A stretch of 64,000 nucleotides of DNA, taken from Papilionanthe hookeriana x Papilionanthe teres (lineage: Eukaryota > Streptophyta > Magnoliopsida > Asparagales > Orchidaceae). Location: the NCBI GenBank assembly GCA_022702705.1, contig CM040421.1, positions 62,618,197 through 62,682,196 on the forward strand, read 5' to 3'. Numbering within the stretch: the first letter of the stretch is position 1; the number at the start of each line of letters is the position of its first letter. The notes under the pieces are model-generated. The model was not told the origin of the DNA and did not search any database. It saw only the letters and a list, made by a program, of their open reading frames with translations. The translations under genes and the position numbers were made by a program. Shown here piece by piece: positions 34,123 through 45,660 of the stretch.

Positions 34123-35251
34123 TATCTTCTATAAAATCCAGCATGACCCAGAAAACTTCTCACTTCAGTAACAGTAGTAGGTGGTTGAAGTTCAACAATA
34201 ATTTTCACTTTTGCCTGATCAACTTCCATCCCTTTTTGTGAAAATTTATGTCCAAGTACAACTCCTTCTGTGACCATAAACTGGAATTTTTTCCAGTTTA
34301 GAACCAAATTTGTTTGTTCACATCTTTTCAGAACTTTTGTTATATTTTCCAAGCAAGACTTAAAAGAAGTTCCAAATACTGAAAAATCATCCATAAATAC
34401 TTCAATTCCTTTTTCAATTAAATCACAGAATATTGACATCATACATCTCTAAAAAGTTGCAGATGCATTACATAAAACGGAAGACTTGTAAATGTTGTTT
34501 TCTCTTGGTCCTCAGGAGCAACGGGTACTTGATGATAACCAGAATATCCATCCAAAAAATAGAAATATGAGTGTCCAACTAATTTATCCAGCATCTGATC
34601 CAAGAAAGGTAAATGAAAATGATCTTTTCTAGTGGCATTGTTTAATTTTCGATAATCGATGCAAATTCTCCAACCAGTAACTTGTCTTGTAGGGATTAAT
34701 TCATTTTTATCATTAACAATGACAGTTACTCCTCCTTTCTTTGGAACACAATGAATAGGACTTACCCATTGACTATCCGAAATAGGATAAATAATTCCAG
34801 CATCTAACCATTTTAAAATCTCTTTTTTAACAACCTCTTTCATAATTGGATTCAATCTTCTTGGAGATTTAATAGTAGGTTTACAATTTTCTTCCATTAA
34901 AATCCTATGCATACAGATTGAAGGGCTTATTCCTTTTATATCTGCAATAGTCCAACCAAAAGCTTTCTTATAGTTCTTCAGAACACCTATTAATTTTTCT
35001 TCTTGATCTTTACATAGTTCTGAAGATATAATCACAGGTAAAGTTAATGAATTTCCAAGAAATGCATACTTTAAATGTGCAAGTAACATTTTTAATGCTA
35101 GTTTAGGGGCTTTTTCAACTGAGGGTAAAAGTATATCATTTTTAGTCGTGTCAAAAATTTCCCAATTATCATGAATATAATGAGTTTCTTCAAATAAATT
35201 TTCTTCATTCACTTCTTCAAATTCTTCAGTTAATGACTCATTATGTAACAT
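34123..35251 (-). pseudogene. pol: Athila copy 5 RT with linker
   Basis: On the minus strand the 270-codon frame runs from the linker (TEEFEEVNEENLFEETHYIH) into RT: LNPIMKEVVKKEILKWLDAG, PIHCVPKKGGVTVIVNDKNE, GWRICIDYRKLNNATRKDHF and YFYFLDGYSGYHQVPVAPED. A frameshift near 34440-34480, where the FRRMPFGL segment is deleted, leads to MMSIFCDLIEKGIEVFMDDF (catalytic Asp pair intact), VTEGVVLGHKFSQKGMEVDQ and GHAGFYRRYI, where it is cut by the LTR. The missing segment before the active site would by itself inactivate it. Confidence 0.9.
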
Positions 35252-35870
35252 ATATTCATCATTTTTTCTTCAAAAATGACTTTACATTTTTCTTGATAAC
35301 GCTTTTCAATTATATAATCAAAAATATTCATCTGATAACTGTTTTCTTTATCAGGATACCTCATTGATTTTAGAACATTAAATGTTATCTCTTGATCATT
35401 AACTTTCATTGTTAATTCTCCTTTTTCCACATCAATCATAACACATCTGGTAGCTAGAAAAAGTCTCCCTAAAATAATAGGTATTTCTTTATCTTCTTCC
35501 ATATCCAGTACAATGAAATCTATAGGGAATATAAATTTATCCACTTTAATAAGAACATCCTCTATAACTCCTTTAGGATAAGTAATAGATCGACAGCTAA
35601 CTGATGGAAGAAATCTCTCCTAAATCTAACCTTTGAAAGATAGAAAATGACATGAGATTAATACTTGCTCCTAAATCACATAAGGCTTTTCCACAAAATT
35701 TTTCTCCAATAGCACATGGTATAGTGAAACTTCCAGGATCTTTAAGCTTCTGAGGTAGTTTCTTTTGAATTATTTCACTACATTCTTCAGTTAATGCAAT
35801 AATTTCATAAGCTTCAAATTTTCGTTTCTTGCTTAAAATATCCTTCATAAATTTTACATAATTTGACATT
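35230..35870 (-). pseudogene. pol: Athila copy 5 protease
   Basis: A frame at 35869-35597 holds KLPQKLKDPGSFTIPCAIGE and ALCDLGASINLMSFSIF, the protease active-site Asp in DLGAS. A frameshift near 35590 and stops separate this from 35544-35230 (DKFIFPIDFIVLDMEEDKEI, ILGRLFLATRCVMIDVEKGE). GRPFLATG is altered to GRLFLATR. Confidence 0.88.
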
Positions 35871-37299
35871 TATTCCAAAGCTTCAAGAAATGAATGTTGA
35901 TGGTAAGTTTCTTAAAAATCTCAAAGAACTTAGAAAATTGATGGTCAAGCTTCTGCTGTTTTAATCTTTGAGGAAAAGGTGGTGGTGGTTTTTCAACTTC
36001 CACTTCAATAGGAATTACAGTTTGATCTTTACTTGGAGAAAGAGTTTCTTTAGGTTTTTCAATCTCTTCAACCTCTCTCTCTTTTTTAATTTCATTCTGA
36101 ATTTTCTCTTTTAATTCTTTTCCACTTCTAAGTTGTACAGCTTTTGCTTGTTCATGGTCTTTTCCAATTTCTTTTAGATTAATTTCGACGATGCTAGAAG
36201 TGTTCCTTGAGGTCTGTAATTAATTAAATTAGCAATTCGTCCCATCTGATTCTCACTATTTTGAATAGCAGTGTTTTGACTTTGTAACTGATTACCTAGT
36301 TGCAACATCAATTCTTTTAAAGATAATTTCTTCTGTTGATTGTTAAAACCAGGAGGATAAGTTGGTCTAAAGTTTGAGTTTCTTTGATTGTTCCAATTCC
36401 CGGTTGGATTAACTTGATTATTACTCCATTGTTGATGTCCATTATTCCAATTAAAATTACGGTGATTTTTCCAACCTGGATAATAATAATTCGAATAAGG
36501 GTTATTAGATCTACTAGAAATAGCTTGCAATGTCTCTATTATTTGAGAATCATTAATATTTGCAGAATTATCATTACTTATATGTGATACTTTAATAGCA
36601 AAATTATCCAATTTTTTAAATATCGTAGCCACTTGTGAAGCTAAAATAGAAAAGACTTCATTATCTTCAATACTTGCCACTCTTTTAGGATTAACCCTTT
36701 CAGAAGGCCATTAAAAATTATTGTTAGCCATTTCTTTAATTAAGGTATAAGCTTCATCAAATGTCTTAGCCATTAAAGAACCATCAACAGCAGCATCTAT
36801 AATAAATCTAAGTGATCCAATAAGTCTGTTATAAAAAGTTTGAATAATTAACCAATCTGGTAAAGCATGATGAGGACATTTTCTTAATAGTTCTTTAAAT
36901 GTTTCTCATGTTTCTTAAATTGTCTCTCCATCAAATTGCATCTCCATCAAATTGCATAAATGAAGTAATATCATTTCTTAATTTAGCAGTTTTAGAAGGA
37001 GGAAAATATTTAGCAAGGAATTTTTGTGTCTTATCTGCCCAAGTTTTAATAGAACCAGTTGCTAATGAGTTAAGCCACATCTTTGCTTTATCTTTTAAGA
37101 AAAAATGATAGAGTCTAAGCCTAATGGCATCATCAGAAACATTATTATATTTAAAGATAGCACAAAGTTCTAAGAAACTAGCAAGATGTAAGTTTGGATC
37201 ATCATTTGGTGTTCCTCCAAATTGATTATATGGAATCATTTGAATAATAGAAGGTTTAAGCTCATTTTTCTCTAAATAAAATGCATCTATTATGATCAA
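35871..37299 (-). pseudogene. gag: Athila copy 5 gag, N-terminally truncated
   Basis: The right part encodes SIIQMIPYNQFGGTPNDDPN, LASFLELCAIFKYNNVSDDA and FFLKDKAKMWLNSLATGSIK (capsid-like domain). After breaks, the 168-codon frame 36680-36174 holds the Asn/Trp-rich tail (YYYPGWKNHRNFNWNNGHQQ). Relative to copy 3 the first 75 or so residues are missing. A short duplication of CTCCATCAAATTGCAT near 36930 breaks the frame. Confidence 0.88.
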
Positions 37300-37881
37300 T
37301 TTTTTAAGTTTTGATGCTAAAAGGCAAGTTTAAGCATAATTTTTTAATATATATTCCTCACATAATGTGTGAACTTGGTTTGGGCTATGTTTCATGTAAA
37401 CCATCAATGTAAAATTATTATCAATGTACAATAAAAAGGAGTAAACAAAACCTTAATTATATATATAATAAATATTTAAACTCTTCTTAAACTATAATTT
37501 TTTTTCTTATTTCACCTCTATCATTTGAATAGTAGTAGGATGAAAAATTTATTGTGCATAATCTACAATTAATTGCGTTGTAAATTAGAAAATATAAGTA
37601 TATTTGTAAATATTTCATATATTATACTATTTCCAAACATTATAATTTCATGAAAAAAATAAATTGTGGATCGTTTTGTTTTAATTCAATCAACAAGCAA
37701 CGAAAAAAAGACATGTCAAATTAAATTGGATGTACAAATAAAAAGTAAATATTGTAACATTAGGATACTATTTGGAAAAGAAAGAAATGGTAAAATGTAA
37801 TTTATTAGAATTGCTTGAAAAATATTGGTATGTGACCAATAATCATTCTCTAGAAAAAAAAATGAAGATAACTTAATATTC

Positions 37882-38181
37882 TCAAAATAACTTTAATCCT
37901 ATTAATCTTTTTAAAAAGGGCCTCGAAATAAATAGCCCAACTCCTATGCATGCCACCCAAACACCCACATTTAACGCCCAACTAATAATTTTCCTCGCCA
38001 TTTGATCTCCATCTTCCTTCATTTTTTCCTTCACATAATCGGGATTTTCAAATCCTCCCATTTTATCTTTCTTATTTTCTGCCTCCGTCCCATCTTCCTC
38101 CTTTATTTTTTGCAACGTAGGATTAAATATTTTTCTCCTTAGCTTCATCTGCTCTCGCATAAGAATCCCTTGCTTTGTCAT
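37882..38181 (-). CDS. Hypothetical small protein with C-terminal hydrophobic segment
   Basis: I do not recognise it. From the ATG at 38181 (minus) it encodes about 99 residues: a basic/acidic, Lys/Glu-rich first part (MREQMKLRRKIFNPTLQKIK, ENKKDKMGGFENPDYVKEKM), then a likely transmembrane helix (WALNVGVWVACIGVGLFI) and a short basic tail. The charge pattern would suit a tail-anchored protein. It could be an exon or a remnant of a host gene, or a chance ORF. There is no upstream promoter evidence. Confidence 0.3.
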   Translation of the reverse strand: MTKQGILMREQMKLRRKIFNPTLQKIKEEDGTEAENKKDKMGGFENPDYVKEKMKEDGDQMARKIISWALNVGVWVACIGVGLFISRPFLKRLIGLKLF

Positions 38182-38202
38182 TACACTTATCTCTACCCAT
38201 TC

Positions 38203-38315
38203 TGACAATGAATGTCATGCAAGTGATAGCACACGCGTTAGTATTTTGCGAGCTTAATTCTACTTTGAAATTCATATTTAATGCGCAATCATTTGTGACA
38301 ATGAATGTCATGCAA
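38203..38315. repeat. 20-base perfect direct repeat, 93 bases apart
   Basis: TGACAATGAATGTCATGCAA occurs at 38203-38222 and 38296-38315. Its core TGACA-ATGAA-TGTCA is an inverted repeat. The intervening 73 bases have no clear identity. Confidence 0.85.
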
Positions 38316-39105
38316 TCTGAATAATTTAATTTTTAGACCCATGATAATTATAATGAGTTGAATATTTAAATAATACGTTATAATTTAAAACAGATTAAAC
38401 ATAAATTTAGTTAAGATTCAAATATTTAATATAGTCATCCTTAGCAGCCTCTTTTTTTGTGATATAGATCATTTTTGGTCTTAGATTTTTTTTTTTTTTG
38501 TAAATTAAATCTCCCTTAAAAGGATTTTAGATTTCCTAAATAAATATATTAAATTGTAATAAATAAAAATGAATATAATCTCATAATAAATTGATCTAAT
38601 ATCACGGGTCCCATTTGTTCATTTGAGAGATATTTTCATTTAATAAATATGATCCGTGGAGTAGTCCTGCAAGGTGTCCAAAAGACATGTGAAGAGTATC
38701 TAGGAGATACCTAGATGTTTCACAATTCTTTTGAGCTTCCTTGAGATCATTTTGAACCTATCATAATTATAAAATAATTTATCTATTTTACACCCTTATG
38801 CTCAGTCAGTCAATGTTTTAATCATTTCTAAGAATAGAGGAATTATCATTTGTTATTTCATTTAGAGATTATGTGGGTGAAAACTCCTTTAGGCAAAGTT
38901 AATTTGTTTAGGAAAATTAGCTAAATAGTTTCATAATTGGGCTTGTAGTGTTTTTCAGGTGTTTAGAATTTGACTATGTTTGTTTTTCTAAACTTCTTTT
39001 AGCAAGATTAATTTAAGCCTAGCTCACTACTAAGCCCTTAAAATTTTGATGGATACATTTGTAATTCTTTTTGGAAATTGTTAAATGAGTTTAATTAATC
39101 TTTAA

Positions 39106-40171
39106 CTTTTTCTGCTAATTGTTAAAACCAGGAGGATAAGTTGGTCTAAAGTTTGAATTTCCTTGATTGTTCCAATTTCTGGTTGGATTAACTTGATTAT
39201 TACTCCATTGTTGATGTCCATTATTCCAATTAAAATTAGGATGATTTTTCCAACCTAGATTATAATAATTAGAATAAGGGTTATTAGTTTAACTAGCAAT
39301 AGCTTGCAAAGTATCCATTGTTTGAGAATCATCAGTTTTTGCAGAATTATCATTACTTACATGCAATATATTAATAGCAAAATTATCTAATTTCTTAGAT
39401 ATCGCAGCCACTTGTGAAGCTAAAATAGAAAATGCTTCATTATCTTGAATACTTGTCATTCTTTTAGGATTAACCCTTTCAGAAGGCCATTGAAAATTAT
39501 TATTAGTTATTTCTTCATTTAAAGTATAAGCTTGTTCAAATGTCTTAGTCATTAAAGAACCAATAGTAGCAGCATCTATAATAGATTTAAGTGATCCAAT
39601 AAGTCCATTATAAAATGTTTGAATAATTAACCAATCTGGTAAAGCATGATGAGGACATTTTCTTAATAGTTCTTTAAATCTTTCCCATGCTTCATAAATT
39701 GTTTCTCCATCAAATTGCATAAATGAAATAATATCATTTCTCAATTTAGCAGTTTTAGAAGGAGAAAAATATTTAGCAAGGAATTTTTTGTGTCATATCT
39801 GCCTAAGTTTTAATAGAACAAGTTGCTAATAAATTAAGTCACATCTTTGCTTTATCTTTTAAGGAAAAAGGAAAGAGTCTAAGCCTAATAGCATCATCAA
39901 AAATATTATTATATTTAAAGGTAGCACAAAGTTCTAAGAAACTAGCAAGGTGTAAATTTGGATCCTCATTTGGTGTTCCTCCAAATTAATTATTTTGAAC
40001 CATTTGAATAATAGAAGGTTTAAGCTCAAAAGAATTAGCATCTACAGCTGGCATTTGAATACTAATATGAAGTTCATCCGCTGTAGAGTTTGCATAATCA
40101 CTTAATGGTTTATAAACATTTTGTTCATTAATTTCTATTGGATTTTGATTATTGTTATGTAAATTAGCCAT
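39106..40171 (-). pseudogene. gag: Athila copy 4 gag
   Basis: Minus-strand frames encode MANLHNNNQNPIEINEQNVY and FELKPSIIQMVQNN, then a TAA, a broken capsid region, then 39744-39289 with FKELLRKCPHHALPDWLIIQ and RMTSIQDNEAFSILASQVAA. Closely related to copy 3 but with more stops (Trp to stop at several places). The part after the Asn-rich tail is missing. Confidence 0.88.
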
Positions 40172-40410
40172 TTCCTAATATTTTAGAATTTGTTTTCCTT
40201 TTCTACTTCTTTTAATTGTTCTTTCTAATTCGAAATCAAAAGGTAATAATCCTTCAAATTCAGAACTACGCATAAAAATTAAATTAAAATCTTTTTGGTA
40301 TTGTTGTTCTTATATATGTTTTTTGTATTTTTATTTAAAGAAATAAAGGTGTATAAATTATTTTAATTTGAGAAATGTAAAAATTATCTTTTTAACTTTC
40401 TTCCTTATCT

Positions 40411-40428
40411 TCGCCGACAACGACGCCA
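40411..40428 (-). other. Degenerate PBS of Athila copy 4 (tRNA-Asp type)
   Basis: The minus strand reads TGGCGTCGTTGTCGGCGA, three changes from TGGCGCCGTTGCCGGGGA, preceded by TCAAGTTT at the LTR end. Confidence 0.8.
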
Positions 40429-40434
40429 AAAACT

Positions 40435-41029
40435 TGAACCGCGACTTTATGTATACTTAAAAATGCAAGAATTTATGAGTTTATATTTAAATATTTATAA
40501 TAATTATTGTAAAGTCACAATTTCAAACGCAAGTATATGTATCATTTCAAGTAATACAGGGCTTAATTAGAGTCCTGGTTATTGATCCCACAGGGAAGAT
40601 TATGAGAAAATTAACAAAAAATTTTAAATTTTTCAAATTAAAAGTAATTATTATTTTCATTTCTTTTTAAAATTCATATTTTAAGTTTAATAAAATTTTT
40701 ACTAAAAGCAAGCAATAATTTAATAAAGATTAATGCAGGTATAACTAAAACAACTTTCTCTTTTTCAACTAATCCAAGATTTTTAGAATAATTATCATTT
40801 GTGGAGAACTTAGATTATGGTATTGTGCTAAGAAGCATTCATATTATTTACCTTCGCTTAATAGTATAAAGAACATTGGCTAATCTATAGATCGGTTCAG
40901 GATGTTTATTAGTAGAATGGGGTTGGTTTAGGCTCACACTACTAGATGTCCAAGGGTGGCTATGGTCTGCCCTACCAGTGACCCGATCCCTTTCTATAGA
41001 CCAAATTATTAGAATTTAGTCTGTCATTT
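40435..41029 (-). mobile_element. Athila copy 4 LTR fragment (3' part)
   Basis: Matches the leader part of the copy 3 LTR (44030-44270): both contain ATAGTATAAAGAACATTGGC-like sequence and CACACTACTAGATGTCCAAG. Only about 600 of roughly 1820 bases remain; the promoter half is absent. Confidence 0.82.
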
Positions 41030-41495
41030 TGTGTGCAGGTAACATTTTTAATTCCAGTTCAAGGGCTTTTTTAATTGACGGTAAAAGTATATCATTTTGT
41101 GTTATGTCCAAAATTTCTCAGTTATCTTTAATATAATGAGCTTCTTTAGATAATTCTTCTTCTTTTAGTTCTTCATTTTCATCAGTTAATAATTAAAGTT
41201 TTTCTTCAGAAATGACTTTACATCTTTCTTGATAATGTTTTTCAATTGTATTATCACTAATATCCATTCAATTGCATTTTTCTTTATCAGGGTACTTCAT
41301 TGATTTAAGAACATTGAATTTAATCTCTTGATCATTAACTCTCATGATTAATTCTCCTTTTTGCACATCAATCATAGCTCGTCCGGTAGCTAGAAAAGGT
41401 CTCCCTAAAATAATTGGTATTTCTTTATCTTCTTCCATATCAAGTACAATGAAATCCACGGGGAAAATAAATTTATCCACTTTAACAAGAAAATC
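41030..41495 (-). pseudogene. pol: Athila copy 3 protease C-terminus and linker
   Basis: After a stop at 41496, the frame 41480-41268 gives DKFIFPVDFIVLDMEEDKEI, ILGRPFLATGRAMIDVQKGE and RVNDQEIKFNVLKSMKYPDK. The acidic linker then continues in broken frames to ALELELKMLPAH-like sequence, where it joins the copy 4 LTR fragment. Confidence 0.85.
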
Positions 41496-43425
41496 CTATA
41501 TATCTCCTTTAGGGTAGGTGATAGATCTATCAGCTAACTGAAGGGTTACAGTGGTGGGAGTAATCTCTCCTAAATTCAACCTTAGAAAAATAGAAAATGC
41601 CATGAGATTAATACTTGCTCCTAAATCACATAAAGCTTTTCCACAAAATTTTTCTCCAATAGCACAAGGTATAGTGAAACTTCCAGGATCTTTAAGTTTC
41701 TGAGGTAATTTCTTTTGAATTATTGCACTACATTCTTCACTTAATGCAACAGCTTCAAAAGCTTCAAATTTTTGTTTCTTACTTAAAATATCCTTCATAA
41801 ATTTTGCATAAGTTGGCATCTGTTCCAAAGCTTCAGCAAAAGTTATGTTAATGGTAAGTTTCTTAAAAATTTCAAAGAACTTAGAGAATTGATGATCAAG
41901 CTTCTGGTGTTTTAGTCTTTGAGGAAAAGGTGGTGGTGGTTTTTCAACTTCCACATTAATAGAAATAACAGTCTGATCTTGACTAGGAGAAGGAGTTTCT
42001 TGAGGTTTTTTAATCTCTTCAACCTCAATCTCATTTTCAATTTCATTCTGCATTCTTTCTTTTAATTCCTTTCCACTTCTAAGTTGCACAGCTTTAACAT
42101 GTTCATGTTCTTTTCTAGTTTCTTTTGGATTGACTTCAACATTACTAGGAAGTGTTCTTGGAGGTCTGTAATTAATTAAATTAGCGATTTGTCCCATTTG
42201 ATTCTCAATATTACGAATAGTAGTGTTTTGATTTTGTAATTGATTACTTAGTTGTAAAATTAATTCTTCTATAGATAACTTTTTCTGTTGATTATTAAAT
42301 CCAGGTGGTTTATAGTTTGAATTTACTTGATTGTTCCAATTTCCAGTTGGATGGGATTGATTATTACCCCATTGTTGTTGTGAATTATTCCAGTTAAAAT
42401 TAGGGTGATTTTTCCATCCAGGATTATAATAATTGGAATAAGGATTATTTTTACTAGCAATACCTTGTAAAGTTTCAATAGTTTGAGAATCTTCAATATT
42501 AGCAGAGTTGTTATGTGATATATTGATAGCAAAATTGTCTAATTTCTTAGATATTGCAGCTACTTGTGAAGCTAAGATAGAAAATGCTTCGTTATCTTGA
42601 ATACTTGCCATTCTTTTAGGATTAATCCTTTCAGAAGGCCATTGAAAATTATTGTTAGCCATTTCTTCAATTAAAGTATAAGCTTCTTCAAATGATTTAG
42701 CCATTAAAGAACCTCCAATAGCAGCATCAATAATTGATTTAAGTGATACAATTAGTCCGTTATAAAATGTTTGAATAATTAACCAATCAGGTAAAGCATG
42801 ATGAGGACATTTTCTTAATAGTTCTTTAAATCTTTCCCAAGTTTCATAAATTTTCTCCCCATCAAATTGACTAAATGAAGTAATATTATTTCTTAATTTA
42901 GTAGTTTTAGAAGGAGGAAAATATTTAGCAAGGAATTTTTGTGTCATTTCAGCCCATGTTTTAATAGTAACCTGTTGCTAATGAGTTCAACCACATCTTT
43001 GCTTTATCTCTTGAAGAAAAAGGAAAGAGTCTAAGTCTAATAGCATCATCAGAAACATTGTTATATTTAAAGGTAGCACAAAGTTCTAAAAAACTAGCAA
43101 GGTGTAAATTTGGATCCTCGTTTGGTGTTCCCCCAAATTGATTATTTCGAACCATTTGAATAATAGATGGTTTAAGCTCAAAAGAACTAGCATCTACAGT
43201 AGGTATTTGAATACTACTATGAAGTTCATCTACTGTAGGGTTAGCATAATCCCTTAATGGTTTATAAACATTTTGTTCATTAATTTCATTTAGATTTTGT
43301 AAATTATTATGTAAATCAGCCATCTCTTGATATTTTTGAATTTTTTTTCCTTTTCTAATTCTTCTAACAGTTCTTTCTAATTCAGAATCTAAAGGTAATA
43401 ATCCTTCAGATCCAGAACTACGCAT
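41496..43425 (-). pseudogene. gag: Athila copy 3 gag-protease, nearly intact
   Basis: Starts MRSSGSEGLLPLDSELERTV at 43425; 154 codons run to a frameshift near 42960, after KAKMWLNSLATG. The 483-codon frame 42947-41496 then continues TQKFLAKYFPPSKTTKLRNN, an Asn/Trp-rich region (NYYNPGWKNHPNFNWNNSQQ) in place of a CCHC zinc knuckle, a Pro-rich segment (EKPPPPFPQRLKHQ), and the protease with IPCAIGEKFCGKALCDLGAS (active-site Asp). A single frameshift and the stop at 41496 are the only lesions, so this copy is young compared with its neighbours. Confidence 0.92.
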
Positions 43426-43577
43426 AAAAAGTAAATAAAAAGTAAAATAGCAAGAAATAAAATTATTATTTTTTATTTTTATTTTTGTTTTTGTTTTTTT
43501 AAATGTTTTTGTATTTTAAATTTTTGACAATAAAAGAAATAAATAAAATAAAATATTTAAAATCTATAAATTTTGCC

Positions 43578-43595
43578 TCCCCGGTAACGGCGCCA
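43578..43595 (-). other. PBS of Athila copy 3 (tRNA-Asp)
   Basis: The minus strand reads TGGCGCCGTTACCGGGGA, one change from the complement of the tRNA-Asp 3' end. It is followed by GGCAAAATTT leader and preceded by LTR end TCA plus AGTTTT. Confidence 0.9.
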
Positions 43596-44874
43596 AAAAC
43601 TTGACCCTCGATCCGCAGCAATGCACCAAAAACTTGGTTTGTAATCGCCAAACAATGCAGTAATTTATGCTATCAAAAATGTTATAGCCAATACTTTGAC
43701 TCAAATAATAATAGCGGCTAGTGTATATAAATATAATTTTATGGAAAATATTTTACACACTAGGGGTACTACGCAAGTATACGTATTGTTTCAAGTAATA
43801 TAAGGCTTTAAATAAAGACCCCAGTATCGATCCCACGAGGAGGATTATAGATTTTTTTTTAAATATTTTGATTTTATTTTTATGTATTTATTTTAAATTT
43901 AAAAAGTTGATATTTAATTTACTAGATGCAGAAATAAAGCAGTAATAAAGTAATGATTGATGTAAATAAAAATAAGCAAACAACTTTCTTCCTTTCAATT
44001 AATCAATGACTTTTTAGATAATGTAATATTCATTGAGAATATAAATTTATGGTATTGTGTCAAATAGAAGCATTCATATTCTTTACCTTCGCTCGATAAT
44101 ATAAAGAACATTGGCTAATCTATAGAACAGGTCTGGATGTATTGTTAGTAGAATGGGATAATATAGGCTCACACTACTAGATGTCCAAGAGTGGCTATGG
44201 TCGGCCCTACTAGTTACCCTTTCCTTCTCTATAAACCAAATTACAAAAATTTAGCCTGTCACTCTAAAAACTTATCAATTATACGCCCATTAAATAATAT
44301 CTTCCTATTTATTTGCACTTCACTTTGACTACCCAATGATTCATGAGGTATCTACTAGTTAAGAATTCATCTCCTTCTAGGTCTCAATACTCTTCGACAG
44401 ATTTTAACAATTTAAATGGCCAATTTAAATAGGAAATTAAGATCCGGTATTAATATCATCACAATGTTTAAAATATATATATATTATTTTTAATTCTCCA
44501 ACGAATTTTATATTATCTTATTTATCTTTTCATAGTTGAAAGAAGAAGGAAAGTAACTACTCAGAACACATTGAATTTAAACAACAAAACATATAAATAA
44601 AACTTTGAATCAAAATATGAATACTTATCTCAAGTGTTTCTCAAATTGAACCTCTGAATCCTTCTGACTCTAAAGTAAATAGACTTTAAAAGCACCGACT
44701 CTTCAAATACTCTCAATACAAACTCTAAAATAAACTCACTAATTAATAAAAGAAACTATAAATATGGCCCCTAAAATATTTCTCTAATTTCTCTCTCTAA
44801 ATGGAACTATGGGGCTAGGGGACTAGGTTGGTCGTTGGTGGTTTTGTGGGCCTTTTTCTCTGAAGGAGTAGCCT

Positions 44875-44884
44875 CCTTTTTATA
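44875..44884 (-). promoter_or_regulatory. TATA box of Athila copy 3 LTR
   Basis: Minus strand TATAAAAAGG in context GAAGCC-TATAAAAAGG-AGGC, about 70 bases downstream of the nearest palindrome (44956-44994). Confidence 0.75.
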
Positions 44885-44955
44885 GGCTTCAAGGGTTGCC
44901 TTGAGGCACCTCTTCAAAATGTATCCATGTTCAATGAATCTTATAGAAGGTGTGT

Positions 44956-45230
44956 CTGGCACCTAGGCGCCAGAATCTAGCTCCTAGGCGCCGGACTCTG
45001 CGTCCAGTTCTTCGCACCTCTTCACTTTGGATCGCACTTCTTCGCAAACCTAACCGTTTCCAAGCGTCCAAATACAATGTATCACATGTCCCTATAATCC
45101 AGGAATAACTGTCAATCTTCTAGATGGTCCAATAACCGCTAACACCGTCAATCTAACCGTCCAAAAGTCTTCAAAAATCTTACAGAATTCTGTATCGAAC
45201 TGGCGCTTAGGCGCCGGATTCTGGCGCCAG
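44956..45230 (-). repeat. GGCGCCTAGGCGCC palindromes in LTR U3 (subfamily Y)
   Basis: Palindromic motifs near 44957-44972 (CTGGCACCTAGGCGCCAG), 44980-44994, 45200-45216 and 45221-45230 (CTGGCGCCAG, perfect). An additional perfect 14-base palindrome TACAGAATTCTGTA lies at 45181-45194. The arms match those at 27185-27292 after integrase. Confidence 0.85.
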
Positions 45231-45421
45231 ACCAATTATTTTGACAATTTTGCATTTTGGCTCTATTTTTGCTCCTTTTTGCTCCTTTTTCATCCTTTTT
45301 CCTTCTTGAACATTTTTGCAAGACCTACATCCAAAACACAAAAATACCTTTCATTAAAGCATAATATCCTTAAAATTTGATAAAAATCAAGGCATAAAAA
45401 TAGGTATTTTTTTATGGATCA

Positions 45422-45600
45422 CTCATCAGCTGAGCTCACACCTTTTTCCAGAGATTGGCTAAGAAAGAAGAATGTTTCGTGGCCAAGCTTCTTAAGATGA
45501 TGTTGTTGTGAGCATTATTTCTAAACCATGTTGAGACAGGAAGTCTACCAATATTGGCTCCCTAAATCTCAATGATGGTCACTAAACCCTAATGTTTAGG
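45422..45600. other. Junction segment between Athila copy 3 and T2 LTR
   Basis: About 180 bases with no match that I can see elsewhere in the window. The exact start of the T2 LTR is unclear because its first about 50 bases differ from the 3' LTR. Confidence 0.4.
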
Positions 45601-45660
45601 GTAAGACCCTAATGAAGCCTTTTTAACTTAGATTTTAATGACATTCTTAAATGATCAAAT

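Larger units (their letters stand above)
34123..37300 (-). mobile_element. Athila copy 5, minus strand, gag to RT
   Basis: A partial element whose right end starts inside gag and whose left end stops in RT at the Tat LTR. Coding is AT-rich and only mildly broken. Its gag, protease and RT resemble copies 3 and 4 to the right, all in the same orientation. Confidence 0.88.
37301..39105. other. Unassigned AT-rich segment between two Athila fragments
   Basis: No retrotransposon motif is visible. It contains one plausible small ORF (next entry), a 20-base direct repeat (38203-38222 and 38296-38315), homopolymer T tracts near 38490 and otherwise AT-rich sequence. It may be host DNA or an unrecognised element. 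Confidence 0.5.
39106..41029 (-). mobile_element. Athila copy 4, minus strand: LTR fragment, PBS and gag
   Basis: From right to left: 3' part of an LTR (41029-40435), degenerate PBS (40428-40411), leader, then gag up to the Asn-rich tail, cut at about 39106. The LTR fragment abuts pol of copy 3 at about 41029, so one of the two was truncated by recombination or insertion. Confidence 0.82.
41030..45421 (-). mobile_element. Athila copy 3, minus strand: 5' LTR, PBS, gag, protease
   Basis: The best preserved Athila copy. Reading the minus strand: LTR 45421-43602, PBS 43595-43578, leader, gag 43425 onward, protease, and the start of the linker to RT, where it is cut at about 41030. RT and everything after it are missing. 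Confidence 0.9.
43602..45421 (-). mobile_element. Athila copy 3 5' LTR (1820 bp)
   Basis: On the minus strand it begins TGATCCATAAAAAAATACC at 45421 and ends TCA at 43602, just before the PBS. The TATA box is at 44884-44875 and the GGCGCC palindromes lie upstream of it. Its start resembles the LTR at 8558 (TGATCATCG, with CATACCTATTTTTGATG), so both belong to one broad lineage with different palindrome sequences. Confidence 0.88.
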
